From positions 1 to 49,422 of the forward strand of contig JAENWU010000003.1 in assembly GCA_016649905.1 (NCBI GenBank): a DNA stretch of 49,422 nucleotides, given 5' to 3'. The notes under the pieces were generated by a model that was given only the letters and a program-made list of their open reading frames with translations, did not search any database and was not told where the DNA came from. Below, one piece after another: positions 32,536 to 40,693 of the stretch (the first letter of the stretch is position 1; each line of letters opens with the position of its first letter). Source of the DNA: Thermoleophilia bacterium. Lineage in GTDB: Bacteria; Actinomycetota; Thermoleophilia; Solirubrobacterales; 70-9. The position numbers and the translations under genes were made by a program.

Positions 32536-32988
32536 TCACGTCAGCGCCCTCTCGATTCCATCGAGCGCCTCGTCGAGGATCGCTCCCTGTCCGCGCCGCA
32601 GCAGCGGCGATCCCAGCCGCGACATCCCTTTCATCGTCTGCACCGAGCTCAGCGAGACCTCGGTCGCCTCGCCCTGCGCCCGCATCCCGACCGCGACCTC
32701 GGAGCGGCGCAGGTGGCGGGCGAACGGCGTCCCCTCCAGCTGCTGCTCCCAGACGAAGCGCTCGTTCTGGGCGGAGCTGAGGCAGCGGTAGTCGGCCCGC
32801 ACACCGCGGCCCTCCGCCGTCTCCAGCACCTTCGTCCACTGGCTGCGGCGGCCGCCGCTCTTGCGCTCGACGTTCTCGACCCGCGAGGTCCGCGGCCACC
32901 AGCGCGGCAGGCTGTGGGGATCGGAGACGAGCTTCCAGACCTCTCCGACCGGCGCCTCGATCGTGCGCCGTCGCGTCACCCGGGGCAT
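32536..32988 (-). CDS. SRPBCC-family (polyketide cyclase-like) protein
   Basis: 150 aa. START/SRPBCC helix-grip fold: begins RRRTIEAPVGEVWKLVSDPH (beta-1 and helix 1), SLPRWWPRTSRVENVE, and ends with a long C-terminal helix (RRGQGAILDEALDGIERAL) covering a hydrophobic cavity. Probably binds a lipid or aromatic ligand; catalytic role unproven. ATG at 32988, 6 bp after the ftsR-like gene, so it is part of the rsiG-garA-ftsR transcript. Confidence 0.78.
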   Translation of the reverse strand: MPRVTRRRTIEAPVGEVWKLVSDPHSLPRWWPRTSRVENVERKSGGRRSQWTKVLETAEGRGVRADYRCLSSAQNERFVWEQQLEGTPFARHLRRSEVAVGMRAQGEATEVSLSSVQTMKGMSRLGSPLLRRGQGAILDEALDGIERALT

Positions 32989-32994
32989 TGCGGC

Positions 32995-33744
32995 TCAGTC
33001 GCCGGCGAGGCGACGGAGATCCCGCACGAGCAGCAGGTGCTTGAGGTGGGAGACGGTCGTCGCCAGGCTTTCCAGGCTCTGCAGCGCCTCTTTGCGGCGC
33101 TCAGGGTTACGCGAGCGCAGCGATGGCCCCAGCAGCGCTTCCAGCAGGTTCGCCTCGCGATCGGCGGAGGAGCGGAAGACGCGCAGGTTGCGGGCGCCGA
33201 CGCCGACCCGTGAGAGTTCGTTGGCGGCGCGGACGATCTCCCGGTCGGTCTCGTCATAGACGGTCTTGCCCTCGCGTTTCTCGGGCTGGACGATGCCGAA
33301 GTTCTCGAGCTCGCGGATCAGCTCCTCGCGGGCGCCGGTCTCCTCGACGATCTCCTCGAGGGTCAGGTAGGCGCGCGAGGTATCGACCAGGATCGCTCGC
33401 CGCACGGCGCCGCTGGCGGGCTTGCGATCGCCGTCGCCGAGCACCAGGTCGCCACCGGAGGCGAGCTCCTGGCGGATCACCCGCAGCGGCAGGAACTCGT
33501 CACGCTGCAGGCGCAGGATCGTCCGCAGCCGTTCGACGTCGGACTGGCTGTAGAGGCGGTAGCCGCCGGAGGTACGGCGCGGGCTCAGCAGCTTCTGGTC
33601 CTCGAGGTAGCGGATCTTCGAGATCGAGACGTCGTCGAACTCGCTCTGAAGGATCTTGCAGACGGCACCGATAGTCAGCGCCTTGCGCGGCCTGCTGGGC
33701 GATTCCGGCGTCCGCGCCGGGGATTCGGAGACGGCCATGGTCAA
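32995..33744 (-). CDS. ftsR: MerR-family regulator, FtsR/Rv1828-like
   Basis: 249 aa. N-terminal winged helix KALTIGAVCKILQSEFDDVS, SKIRYLEDQKLLSPRRTSGG, YRLYSQSDVERLRTILRLQR is the form seen in Corynebacterium FtsR and M. tuberculosis Rv1828, which sit next to the FHA protein GarA/OdhI as here. The C-terminal half holds a second HTH-like region (YLTLEEIVEETGAREELI) and a dimer helix. FtsR is known as an activator of ftsZ; the same role is inferred. The start overlaps the garA-like stop by 4 bp. A MerR-type dyad in the operon promoter (34575-34591) may be its own site. Confidence 0.83.
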   Translation of the reverse strand: MTMAVSESPARTPESPSRPRKALTIGAVCKILQSEFDDVSISKIRYLEDQKLLSPRRTSGGYRLYSQSDVERLRTILRLQRDEFLPLRVIRQELASGGDLVLGDGDRKPASGAVRRAILVDTSRAYLTLEEIVEETGAREELIRELENFGIVQPEKREGKTVYDETDREIVRAANELSRVGVGARNLRVFRSSADREANLLEALLGPSLRSRNPERRKEALQSLESLATTVSHLKHLLLVRDLRRLAGD

Positions 33745-34214
33745 CGCTCCAGGTAGCTGAGCTTGTACTTGCCGACCTGGATCTCGTCGCCGTCAGCGAG
33801 ACGGTGGGACTCGATCCGGCGGCGGTTGACGTAGGTGCCGTTGAGTGAGCCGAGGTCGTCGATGTAGAGGCCGTCGCGGCGGCGCACCAGCAGCGCGTGG
33901 TTGCGAGACACGGTGACGTCGTCGAGAAAAACGCCGGCGTCGGGACTGCGGCCGATGCTGACCCGGTCCTCGGCGATGCTGAAGCTCTCGCCGGCGCGAC
34001 CGCCGCCGGCGCGGATCACCAGCGCCGCGCCTGACTCCTCGACGACCTCGTCGATGTCGACCGGCTGCATATCGCCGGTCTCGTCGACCCGGTAGGTCAT
34101 CGTCGTCGGGTCCTCGCCCTCCTCTTTCGGGCCACCCAGAAATGCCCCGCACTTCTGGCAGTAGTTGGCGCCCTCAGGGTTGGCGAAACCGCACTCGGGA
34201 CAGTGAACGGCCAT
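33741..34214 (-). CDS. garA: Zinc-ribbon FHA protein, GarA/OdhI-like
   Basis: 157 aa. Zinc ribbon CPECGFANPEGANYCQKCG (Cys5, 8, 19, 22), a Thr-rich segment DPTTMTY (36-41) placed like the phosphorylated ETTS motif of GarA, then an FHA domain with SIGRSPDAGVFLDDVTVSRN (Arg, Ser and Asn/His of the pThr pocket) and GSLNGTYVN. GarA/OdhI, when unphosphorylated, inhibits 2-oxoglutarate dehydrogenase; Ser/Thr kinase phosphorylation closes it on its own FHA domain. The added zinc ribbon differs from mycobacterial GarA. Upstream of ftsR with 4-bp overlap. Confidence 0.84.
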   Translation of the reverse strand: MAVHCPECGFANPEGANYCQKCGAFLGGPKEEGEDPTTMTYRVDETGDMQPVDIDEVVEESGAALVIRAGGGRAGESFSIAEDRVSIGRSPDAGVFLDDVTVSRNHALLVRRRDGLYIDDLGSLNGTYVNRRRIESHRLADGDEIQVGKYKLSYLER

Positions 34215-34229
34215 CAGCGATTCCCGGCG

Positions 34230-34499
34230 CTAGGCGGCGTCGTCCGGCGGGGGCTGCTGCGCCTTGCCGGCGAGGATTTCGGTCAGTTGCTCGACGTCGT
34301 CGCCGGAGATCATCGTGTCGCCGTGCTCGCGTTTTTGCCGCAGGCGGTTGACCAGCTCGGCGCGGAGGATGTCGATGCGGCCATGCAGCACGCGCCGCTT
34401 GTAGGAGATCTCGTTCTCCTCCTCGGTCAGGTTGGCGATCAGGTCTTTCAGTTCCTTGTCGCTGAGCGCCCCAAGATCGGGGAAGGTCGTGTCCTCCAT
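34230..34499 (-). CDS. RsiG-like small helical protein with single c-di-GMP motif
   Basis: 89 aa helical protein. ALSDKELKDLIANLTEEENE and ISYKRRVLHGRIDILRAELV match the RsiG anti-sigma family. The c-di-GMP signature E(X)3S(X)2R(X)3Q(X)3D is seen once as Glu28, Ser32, Arg35, His39, Asp43, with His replacing Gln. Streptomyces RsiG has two such motifs and binds sigma WhiG; single-motif homologues that dimerise are known from Rubrobacter. So this is probably a dimeric c-di-GMP-responsive anti-sigma factor. RBS AGGAG lies 6 bp before ATG at 34499. First gene of the garA-ftsR transcript. Confidence 0.75.
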   Translation of the reverse strand: MEDTTFPDLGALSDKELKDLIANLTEEENEISYKRRVLHGRIDILRAELVNRLRQKREHGDTMISGDDVEQLTEILAGKAQQPPPDDAA

Positions 34500-34549
34500 G
34501 ATGCTCCTAACTCGAGGGGGCTTTGGCGCCTCCGTTTGCGCGAGGGCCG

Positions 34550-34591
34550 ATTATAGGTCGAGAGCCCTTCAAGGTTCAACTCTAGGTTGAA
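34550..34591 (-). promoter_or_regulatory. Promoter of the rsiG-garA-ftsR operon with MerR-like dyad
   Basis: On the minus strand -35 TTGAAC (34579-34574), an 18-bp spacer and -10 TATAAT (34555-34550) lie about 45 bp before the RsiG-like start. The dyad TTCAAC-N5-GTTGAA (34575-34591) covers the -35, and outer CCTTCAA/TTGAAGG repeats flank it. A MerR-type regulator, possibly the FtsR-like protein of this operon, is the likely binder. Confidence 0.68.
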
Positions 34592-34604
34592 GGTTCGGCG
34601 ATTT

Positions 34605-34638
34605 GGCGCTCGGCTTGCAGGGACGGGAGCCGGGCGCC
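34605..34638 (-). terminator. Hairpin downstream of pgsA
   Basis: GGCGCTCGGCT (34605-34615) and AGCCGGGCGCC (34628-34638) pair over 11 bp with one mismatch, just after the pgsA stop. No T-run follows, as is common in high-GC genomes, so its termination activity is inferred from position. Confidence 0.45.
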
Positions 34639-34644
34639 CGCGAC

Positions 34645-35274
34645 TCAGCTTGCGGCGCGAGTGGCGCGGAGGCCCTCGCGGGCGTAGAGGACGGTGGCGA
34701 TGATCGCCATCACCAGGCCCCAGAGCAGCAGCGCGGTTGCGACCCAGCCGGGGGCGAAGAGGGCCAGCCAGATGCCGCCCATGATCGGGAAGACCGAGAT
34801 CCGCCCCGGCCAGTTGACCTTGATGTCGACACCGTGGCGGAGCCCGTACTGGGCAAGGAAGAGCATCGAGAGCTCGCGCAGGGCCAGCAGCGCCAGGGCC
34901 CAGCGCGGCAGCAGCTCGAAGCTCCAGCAGACGACGGCGCCAGCGAGGATCGTCAGGCGATCGACCAGCGGGTCAAGCAGGGCCCCGAGCCGGCTGTACT
35001 GGCCGGTGACACGGGCGAGGAAGCCGTCGAGGTAGTCGCCCGCGGCGATCGCCCAGAAGACCATCGCGGCCAGGAACGAGGTCCCATCCTCGGTTCGGTA
35101 GGCGAGCACGAGGAAGACAGGGATCGCGGCGAGGCGGACGTAGCCGACCAGGTTCGGCAGGGTCCAAGGGTTGAGCGGCTCCCCGGACCGGGTCTGGCGG
35201 GGCGGCGGCGCGCTGCGGTCGAGGCCGAAGAGGCGGCGCATGCGGCCGCGCCCGAATGGGTTCTTCTCAGACAT
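34645..35274 (-). CDS. pgsA: CDP-diacylglycerol-glycerol-3-phosphate phosphatidyltransferase
   Basis: Makes phosphatidylglycerophosphate from CDP-DAG (produced by CdsA, encoded upstream in the same direction). 209 aa from ATG at 35274, with several membrane segments. The CDP-alcohol phosphotransferase motif DG(x)2AR(x)8G(x)3D(x)3D is present in DYLDGFLARVTGQYSRLGAL and LDPLVD. WTLPNLVGYVRLAAIPVFLV is the usual N-terminal helix. A ~30-residue Arg-rich N-terminal extension precedes it. The start overlaps the proS stop by 8 bp. Phosphatidylinositol-phosphate synthase is less likely because the TLPNLxGYxR opening favours PgsA. Confidence 0.88.
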   Translation of the reverse strand: MSEKNPFGRGRMRRLFGLDRSAPPPRQTRSGEPLNPWTLPNLVGYVRLAAIPVFLVLAYRTEDGTSFLAAMVFWAIAAGDYLDGFLARVTGQYSRLGALLDPLVDRLTILAGAVVCWSFELLPRWALALLALRELSMLFLAQYGLRHGVDIKVNWPGRISVFPIMGGIWLALFAPGWVATALLLWGLVMAIIATVLYAREGLRATRAAS

Positions 35275-36946
35275 CGAGGAGCGACAGCGCCTGGGCGGCG
35301 GCGTCCTCCAGGGGCAGCTTGTGCTCGGCGCCGCCGTCGCGCTCGCTGGCCTCGACCACACCCTCGGCGAGGCCACGACGCCCGACGACGATCCGCAGCG
35401 AGCAACCGAGCAGCTCGGCGTCGGTCAGCTTCTCCCCCGGTCCGGCGTCGCGATCGTCGTAGAGGACCTCAGCGCCGGCGGCCTCCAATTCCCCGTAGAG
35501 CTTGTCGGCGGCCTCGCGCTCGCGCTCGCCGCCCTTGGCAAGCGAGACGAGGTGGACCTGCCAGGGCGCCAGCGACGCCGGCCAGACGATGCCGCGCTCG
35601 TCGGCGCGCTGCTCGATCGAGGCGGCGACGATCCGCGCCGGGCCGATCCCGTAGCTGCCCATCACGATCGGGTGCTCCACGCCGCCTTCGTCGAGGAAGG
35701 TGGCGCCGAGCGGGACCGAGTAGCGGGTGCCCAGCTTGAAGATGTTGCCGACCTCGATCGCCGGCTCGATCTCGATCGTGCCGCCTCCAGGGGCGGTGTC
35801 GCCGGCCTCGACCGTGCGCACGTCGAGCTCTTCGAAGGCGAAGTCGCGGCCCGGCTGCACGCCGCGCAGGTGGGTGTCGGGCTGGTTGGCGCCGCAGATC
35901 AGGCCGGCGCCGGCGATCGCCGTGTCCTTGATCACGGGCACCTTTGCCCCGACCGGGCCGATGAAGCCCGTGGGCCCGATCTCGGCGTCGATCTCCTCTG
36001 GCTTGGCCTGGCGGAAGTCGGCGCCGAGCGCGTTGCGCAGCTTGATTTCGTTGAGGCGGTGGTCGCCGCGCAGCAGCACCATGTTCAGGCCACGGCCCTC
36101 GACGACCACCGGCAGCGCCTTGATAAGCGCCGCGGGCGCCACCTTGAGCGCCGCCGAGACCTCCTCGACCGTGGTCAGGCCCGGGGTCGCGACTTTTTCG
36201 GGGGCGTCCATCGCTGCCGGCAGTTCGACCGGCTGCGCGGTCGCCGAGGCGACCTCGACGTTGGCGGCGTACCCGGGCGCCAGCGCCACCTCGTTCTCAC
36301 CCGCCGGACAGGGAGCCATGTACTCGTCGGCGCCGGAGCCACCCATCATCCCGACGTCGGACTCGACCTTGTACCAGCGCAGGCCGCAGCGGTCGAGGAT
36401 GCGGCCGTAGGCGCCGGCCTGGGCCTCGTAGGAGCGGCTCAGGCCCTCCTCGTCGCGGTCGAAGGAGTAGGCGTCCTTCATCGTGAACTCGCGCGTGCGC
36501 AGGACACCGGCGCGGGGGCGCGGCTCGTCGCGCTCCTTCGTTTGGATCTGGAAGAGCATCAACGGCAGGTCGCGGTAGGAGCGGACCTCGCGAGCGACGT
36601 GGTAGGTGACGGCCTCCTCGTGGGTCATCGCCAGGACCAGCGGCGAGCCCTTGCGGTCGTCGAGCTTGAACAGCTCGTCAATCTCGTAGCGACCGGTCTT
36701 CTGCCAAGGCTCAGCTGGCTGCAGCACTGGCATCAGCATCTCCTGACAGCCGATCGCCTCCATCTCCTCGCGGATGATCGCCTCGACCTTGCGCTCGACC
36801 CGCCACCCGGCCGGCAGGTACGTCCACAGCCCCGCACCCATCTGCCGGATCAACCCGGCCCGCACCATCAGCTTGTGCGAGATCGCCTCCGCGTCGGCGG
36901 GAGCGTCCTTGAGGGTGGGAATGAAAGCCTGCGAGAGTCGGGTCAC
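35267..36946 (-). CDS. proS: Prolyl-tRNA synthetase
   Basis: Class II aminoacyl-tRNA synthetase, 559 aa, bacterial type with editing (INS) domain. Motif 1 region GAGLWTYLPAGWRVERKVEA, motif 2 FQIQTKERDEPRPRAGVLRT followed by REFTMKDAYSFD, the INS domain about 215-380 with KVAPAALIKALPVVV and LRGDHRLNEIKLRNALG, motif 3 GSYGIGPARIVAASIEQ, and an anticodon-binding C-terminus (VLYDDRDAGPGEKLTDAELLG). GTG start at 36946. Placed after ispG and before pgsA in a conserved actinobacterial order. Confidence 0.97.
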   Translation of the reverse strand: MTRLSQAFIPTLKDAPADAEAISHKLMVRAGLIRQMGAGLWTYLPAGWRVERKVEAIIREEMEAIGCQEMLMPVLQPAEPWQKTGRYEIDELFKLDDRKGSPLVLAMTHEEAVTYHVAREVRSYRDLPLMLFQIQTKERDEPRPRAGVLRTREFTMKDAYSFDRDEEGLSRSYEAQAGAYGRILDRCGLRWYKVESDVGMMGGSGADEYMAPCPAGENEVALAPGYAANVEVASATAQPVELPAAMDAPEKVATPGLTTVEEVSAALKVAPAALIKALPVVVEGRGLNMVLLRGDHRLNEIKLRNALGADFRQAKPEEIDAEIGPTGFIGPVGAKVPVIKDTAIAGAGLICGANQPDTHLRGVQPGRDFAFEELDVRTVEAGDTAPGGGTIEIEPAIEVGNIFKLGTRYSVPLGATFLDEGGVEHPIVMGSYGIGPARIVAASIEQRADERGIVWPASLAPWQVHLVSLAKGGEREREAADKLYGELEAAGAEVLYDDRDAGPGEKLTDAELLGCSLRIVVGRRGLAEGVVEASERDGGAEHKLPLEDAAAQALSLLDV

Positions 36947-36976
36947 GCAGGAAACCTATCCGCTACTTGCGGGTGC

Positions 36977-38230
36977 TCAGGCCCTGGTGAAGCGGCGACT
37001 CGCGGTTGGCGAGGCCTCCTCGTCGAGGAGGACCCGGTCGGACTCGCCCTTTTCGACCGCTTCCTTCTCCATCAGGGCGATCTTCTCCGGGGTCAGTTCG
37101 TCGGCGTTTTCCTCCTCGATCTTCGCCAGCCACTCGACGCCCTCGCGCGACTCGGACTCGTCGAACTCGACCTTGCCGCGGCCGAGTGACTTGTCGATCT
37201 CCTCGAAGAGGGTGTCGACGAGGGTCTCCTGGGGCACCTTGCGCAGCGGTTTGCCGCCGGCGAAGATCAGGCCCTCGTTCTTGGCGCCAGCGATCCCGAA
37301 GTCGGCGTGGCTGGCCTCGCCGATGCCGTTGACGGCGCAGCCGAGCACGGCGACCTCGACCGGCTCCTCGTAGCCTTCCAGGCGCTGCTCGATTTCAGCG
37401 ACGACCGAGTCCATGTCGAACTGCAGGCGGCCGCAGGTCGGGCAGGCGATCAGGACCGGGCCTTTCTCGCGCAGCTGCAGCGCCTTGAGGATCTCCCAGG
37501 CGACTTTGACCTCCTCCTCGGCGTGGAAGGTCGAGAGGCTGATCCGGATCGTGTCCCCCACCCCGTCGGCCAGCAGGGTGCCGAGTCCGACCGCAGATTT
37601 CAGCGAGCCCGACCATTTCGTCCCCGCCTCGGTGATCCCCAGGTGCAGCGGGTAGGGAACCTTTTCGGCAAGCAGACGATTGGCGGCGATCGTGTACGGC
37701 ACGTTGGTCGACTTGATCGAGATCTTGAAGTTCTCGAAGTCGAGGCCCTCCATCAGTTCGGTGAACTCGATCGCGGCGGCGACCAGCGCCTCCACCGGGG
37801 CTTCGCGCTCGAGCGCGTGCAGGTGCTTGGGCAGCGAGCCGGAGTTGACCCCGATCCGCATCGGCACGCCCTTTGCGTTCGCCTTCTCTGCCACCTCGGC
37901 GACCTTGTCGCGGCCGCCGATGTTGCCCGGGTTGAGGCGGATGCAGTGGGCTCCCGCGTCGATCGCTTTCAGCGCCAGCGTGTGGTTGAAGTGGATGTCG
38001 GCGATGATCGGGATCGGCGATTGCTTGACGATCGTCTTCAGCGCCTCGACGTCCTTTTCGCGCGGAACCGCACAGCGGACGATGTCGGCGCCAGCGTCGG
38101 CGACCCTGTGGATCTGCTCCATCGTCGCCGCCAGGTTGGCGGTCTCGGTCTTGGTCATCGTCTGCACGGCGACCGGGGCGCCGCCGCCAATCGGCACCTT
38201 CCCTACGAAGATTTGGCGTTTGGAAGCCAT
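36977..38230 (-). CDS. ispG: 4-hydroxy-3-methylbut-2-enyl diphosphate synthase IspG
   Basis: Fe-S enzyme of the MEP isoprenoid pathway (MEcPP to HMBPP). 417 aa. TIM-barrel opening VGKVPIGGGAPVAVQTMTKT, DIHFNHTLALKAIDAGAHCI, RLNPGNIGG; C-terminal [4Fe-4S] site in CPTCGRLQFD (two Cys) and LGCAVNGIGEASHAD (third Cys). A ~60-residue charged tail after the catalytic core (about 355-417, rich in Glu/Lys) is longer than in most homologues. dxr of the same pathway is two genes upstream. Start ATG at 38230. Confidence 0.95.
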   Translation of the reverse strand: MASKRQIFVGKVPIGGGAPVAVQTMTKTETANLAATMEQIHRVADAGADIVRCAVPREKDVEALKTIVKQSPIPIIADIHFNHTLALKAIDAGAHCIRLNPGNIGGRDKVAEVAEKANAKGVPMRIGVNSGSLPKHLHALEREAPVEALVAAAIEFTELMEGLDFENFKISIKSTNVPYTIAANRLLAEKVPYPLHLGITEAGTKWSGSLKSAVGLGTLLADGVGDTIRISLSTFHAEEEVKVAWEILKALQLREKGPVLIACPTCGRLQFDMDSVVAEIEQRLEGYEEPVEVAVLGCAVNGIGEASHADFGIAGAKNEGLIFAGGKPLRKVPQETLVDTLFEEIDKSLGRGKVEFDESESREGVEWLAKIEEENADELTPEKIALMEKEAVEKGESDRVLLDEEASPTASRRFTRA

Positions 38231-38264
38231 ATGGACAGGCTATCTGGGTGGCGCGACGCGCCCG

Positions 38265-39356
38265 CTACCGAGCCTGGACGCCGTCGCCGAGCCGGCCGAG
38301 GTCGTTGGAGAGGCCGAGCACGAACAGCATCAGGACCAGGGCGAAGCCGATCATGCTGGCTCTTTCCATCACCCGCAGGGAGACCGGGCGGCCGCGCAGT
38401 TTCTCGACCAGGCTCCAGAAGATGTGGCCGCCGTCGAGCGGCAGGATCGGCAGCAGATTGATCAGGCCCAGCGAGAGGCTGACCAGGGCCAGCAGCAGCA
38501 GCGAGCGCTGAGCGCTTTCGTCGATCGTCTGGTTGGCGACGTCGCTGACCCCGACGATGCCCGAGACCTGCTCGCGCTTTTCCTTTTCGAACAGGCGACT
38601 GAAGACCGTGACCGTCCCCGAGGCCACCTGCCAAACCGCGTCGCCGGCTTCGCGGGCGGCGGCACCGGCGCCGACGTCGACCGAGCGGCTGCCGTAGGAG
38701 AAGCCGACCAGGGCACGTTTGGCGGCGCCGTCGTACTCGGGCTTGACGAGGAGCGTCTGCGGTTTGCCGTTGCGCTCGATCCGCAGCGCCACCGGCGTCG
38801 CCGCGATGCAGCCGTCGACCTGCTTGCCGGCGCATTCGTGCGAGCCGATGTCTTCGCGGAAGCGTTCGAGCCGGTCTTCGAGGCTCAGCCCCGGGTAGGT
38901 GTTGCCATCGACGGCGACAATCCGATCGCCCGGCTGCAGCGTCTTCGCCGCCGGCGTACCCGGCCGCAGTTCGCCGACCGACTGGGTCGGGTCCTGCTTC
39001 CCGTTGGCGAGGAAGACGAAGAAGATGATCGCGAAGGCGAGCACGATGTTGACGGCCGGGCCAGCGCCGATCACGACGATCCGCTTCCAGACCGGCTGGC
39101 GGTAGTAGGCGCGCTCGGCGACCTCCGGAGGAATCTCCTCCTCCGGGTTCATGCCGGTGATTTTCACGTAGCCGCCGAGCGGGATCGCAGCGACCCCGTA
39201 CTCGGTCTCGCCGCGCCGGACCGACCACAGCTTCGGCCCGAAGAAGAGGTAGAACTTCTCGACCCGCATTCCGGTCGCCTTGGCGGCGAAGAAGTGGCCG
39301 GCCTCGTGGAGGATGATCAGCAGCGCGAAGCCGAGGAAGATCAGTAGCCAGTTCAT
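38265..39356 (-). CDS. rseP: Site-2 protease, RseP/Rip1 family
   Basis: Intramembrane zinc protease that cuts anti-sigma factors and other membrane proteins. 363 aa. HEAGH zinc motif at residues 17-21 in the first membrane helix, PLGGYVKITGMNPEEE, a PDZ domain (about 130-230, with PGTPAAKTLQPGDRIVAVDG) and LINLLPILPLDGGHIFW carrying the third metal ligand Asp. About four membrane segments. The ATG overlaps the dxr stop (ATGA). The RskA-like membrane protein at 29.8 kb is one conceivable substrate, by inference only. Confidence 0.93.
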   Translation of the reverse strand: MNWLLIFLGFALLIILHEAGHFFAAKATGMRVEKFYLFFGPKLWSVRRGETEYGVAAIPLGGYVKITGMNPEEEIPPEVAERAYYRQPVWKRIVVIGAGPAVNIVLAFAIIFFVFLANGKQDPTQSVGELRPGTPAAKTLQPGDRIVAVDGNTYPGLSLEDRLERFREDIGSHECAGKQVDGCIAATPVALRIERNGKPQTLLVKPEYDGAAKRALVGFSYGSRSVDVGAGAAAREAGDAVWQVASGTVTVFSRLFEKEKREQVSGIVGVSDVANQTIDESAQRSLLLLALVSLSLGLINLLPILPLDGGHIFWSLVEKLRGRPVSLRVMERASMIGFALVLMLFVLGLSNDLGRLGDGVQAR

Positions 39357-40498
39357 GCTGGAGTCAACCCCCGAACGTGGTCCTCGCTGCGGCGGCGGGC
39401 CTCGGCGTCGGTCGCGAAGAGGTCGTCGAAGTGGGTCACCGGCGCCGCCGGCATCTCCGCCAGGACCCGCTCGATCACGGCGGCGATCCCGGTGAAGGGG
39501 ATCTCACCGGCGAGGAAGGCGGCGACCGCGACCTCGTCGGCGGCGTTCAGCACACAGGGCGCCGTCCCCCCCGCCTCGCCGGCCTCCAGGGCCAGCCGCA
39601 GGCAGGCGAAGGTCTCGAGATCGGGGGCCTCGAAGGTCAGCGCCCCGGCCGCGGCGAGGTCGAGCTGTGGCACGTCGACGTCGGCGCGCTCGGGGTAGTG
39701 CAGCGCGTAGGAGATCGGCACTCGCATGTCGGGATAGCCGAGGTGGGCCAGCGAGGAGCCGTCGTTGAGGTGGATCAGCGAGTGGATCAGCGACTGCGGG
39801 TGGACGACGACGCCGATCCGCTCGTAGGGGACGCCGAAGAGGTGGTGGGCCTCGATCGCCTCGAAGCCCTTGTTCATCAGCGTCGCGCAGTCGATCGTGA
39901 TCCTCCCCCCCATCTCCCAGGTCGGGTGGGCGAGCGCGTCGGCGACGCTGACGTCGCCGAGGTCCTCGCGGCCGCGGAAGGGCCCGCCGGAGGCGGTGAG
40001 GACGAGCTTCTCGACCGTCCCCGGCGCCTCGGAGCCGATTAGCTGGTGCAGGGCCGAGTGCTCGGAGTCGACCGGCAGCAGGCAGGCGCCGGTCGCCTCG
40101 GACAGCGCCATCACCAGCTCGCCGCCGACGACCAGGCTCTCCTTGTTGGCGAGGGCGACGTCGATCCCCTCGGTCAGGGCGACGACGGTCGAGCCGAGCC
40201 CGGCGGCGCCGACGATCGCGTTCAGCACCAGGTCGGCGCCGGATGAAGCAACCAACTCGCGCACGCCCTCCTCGCCGCTCAGCACCTGTCCGCTCCAGCC
40301 CTCGCGCGCACTGGCGGCGGCGTCGGGGTCGGCGAGGGCGATCGTCGGCACACCGTGCTCGCGCGCCTGCTCCACGGTCGTCTCCCAGCCGCGCCCGGCG
40401 GCGAGGCCGACGACCTGGAGGTCCTCGGAGCGCGCGACGACTTCCAGCGCCTGCGTTCCGATCGACCCGGTCGAGCCGAGGATTACCAGCTTCTTCAT
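39353..40498 (-). CDS. dxr: 1-deoxy-D-xylulose 5-phosphate reductoisomerase
   Basis: Second enzyme of the MEP pathway; converts DXP to MEP with NADPH. 381 aa. NADPH-binding LVILGSTGSIGTQALEV at the N-terminus, ALANKESLVVGGELV, PVDSEHSALHQLI (metal-binding Asp and Glu), ASGGPFRGREDL, and NKGFEAIEAHHLFGVPYERI. ATG at 40498. In many actinobacteria dxr directly follows cdsA; here 244 bp containing a gene scrap and hairpin repeat B separate them. Confidence 0.95.
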   Translation of the reverse strand: MKKLVILGSTGSIGTQALEVVARSEDLQVVGLAAGRGWETTVEQAREHGVPTIALADPDAAASAREGWSGQVLSGEEGVRELVASSGADLVLNAIVGAAGLGSTVVALTEGIDVALANKESLVVGGELVMALSEATGACLLPVDSEHSALHQLIGSEAPGTVEKLVLTASGGPFRGREDLGDVSVADALAHPTWEMGGRITIDCATLMNKGFEAIEAHHLFGVPYERIGVVVHPQSLIHSLIHLNDGSSLAHLGYPDMRVPISYALHYPERADVDVPQLDLAAAGALTFEAPDLETFACLRLALEAGEAGGTAPCVLNAADEVAVAAFLAGEIPFTGIAAVIERVLAEMPAAPVTHFDDLFATDAEARRRSEDHVRGLTPA

Positions 40499-40540
40499 GC
40501 CCCGCAGAGGATACGGGGGGCGGCCGGTCGGCCAGCCGGC

Positions 40541-40660
40541 CTAGAAGCCGTTGGCGCCAGGCTTGCCGTCGAGGGTGAACGAGTAGCGCCGCGGGCTGCT
40601 CTTGTTGCCGGCCCTGTCGAAGCAACCGGCCTTGGGGTGAAACCTAGCGTGAACCAGATC
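40541..40660 (-). pseudogene. Fragment of a surface-protein gene
   Basis: The minus strand encodes RFHPKAGCFDRAGNKSSPRR then YSFTLDGKPGANGF up to a TAG at 40541-40543. CFDRAGNxSxPRxYxFTxD is the kind of sequence that closes Ig-like/Big-type repeats in secreted proteins. There is no start, signal or upstream part, so only the 3' tip of a lost gene remains between dxr and cdsA. The upstream limit is approximate. Confidence 0.5.
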
Positions 40661-40693
40661 GCAGTCATGGACATTCCTATGCCGTATCCGGGC

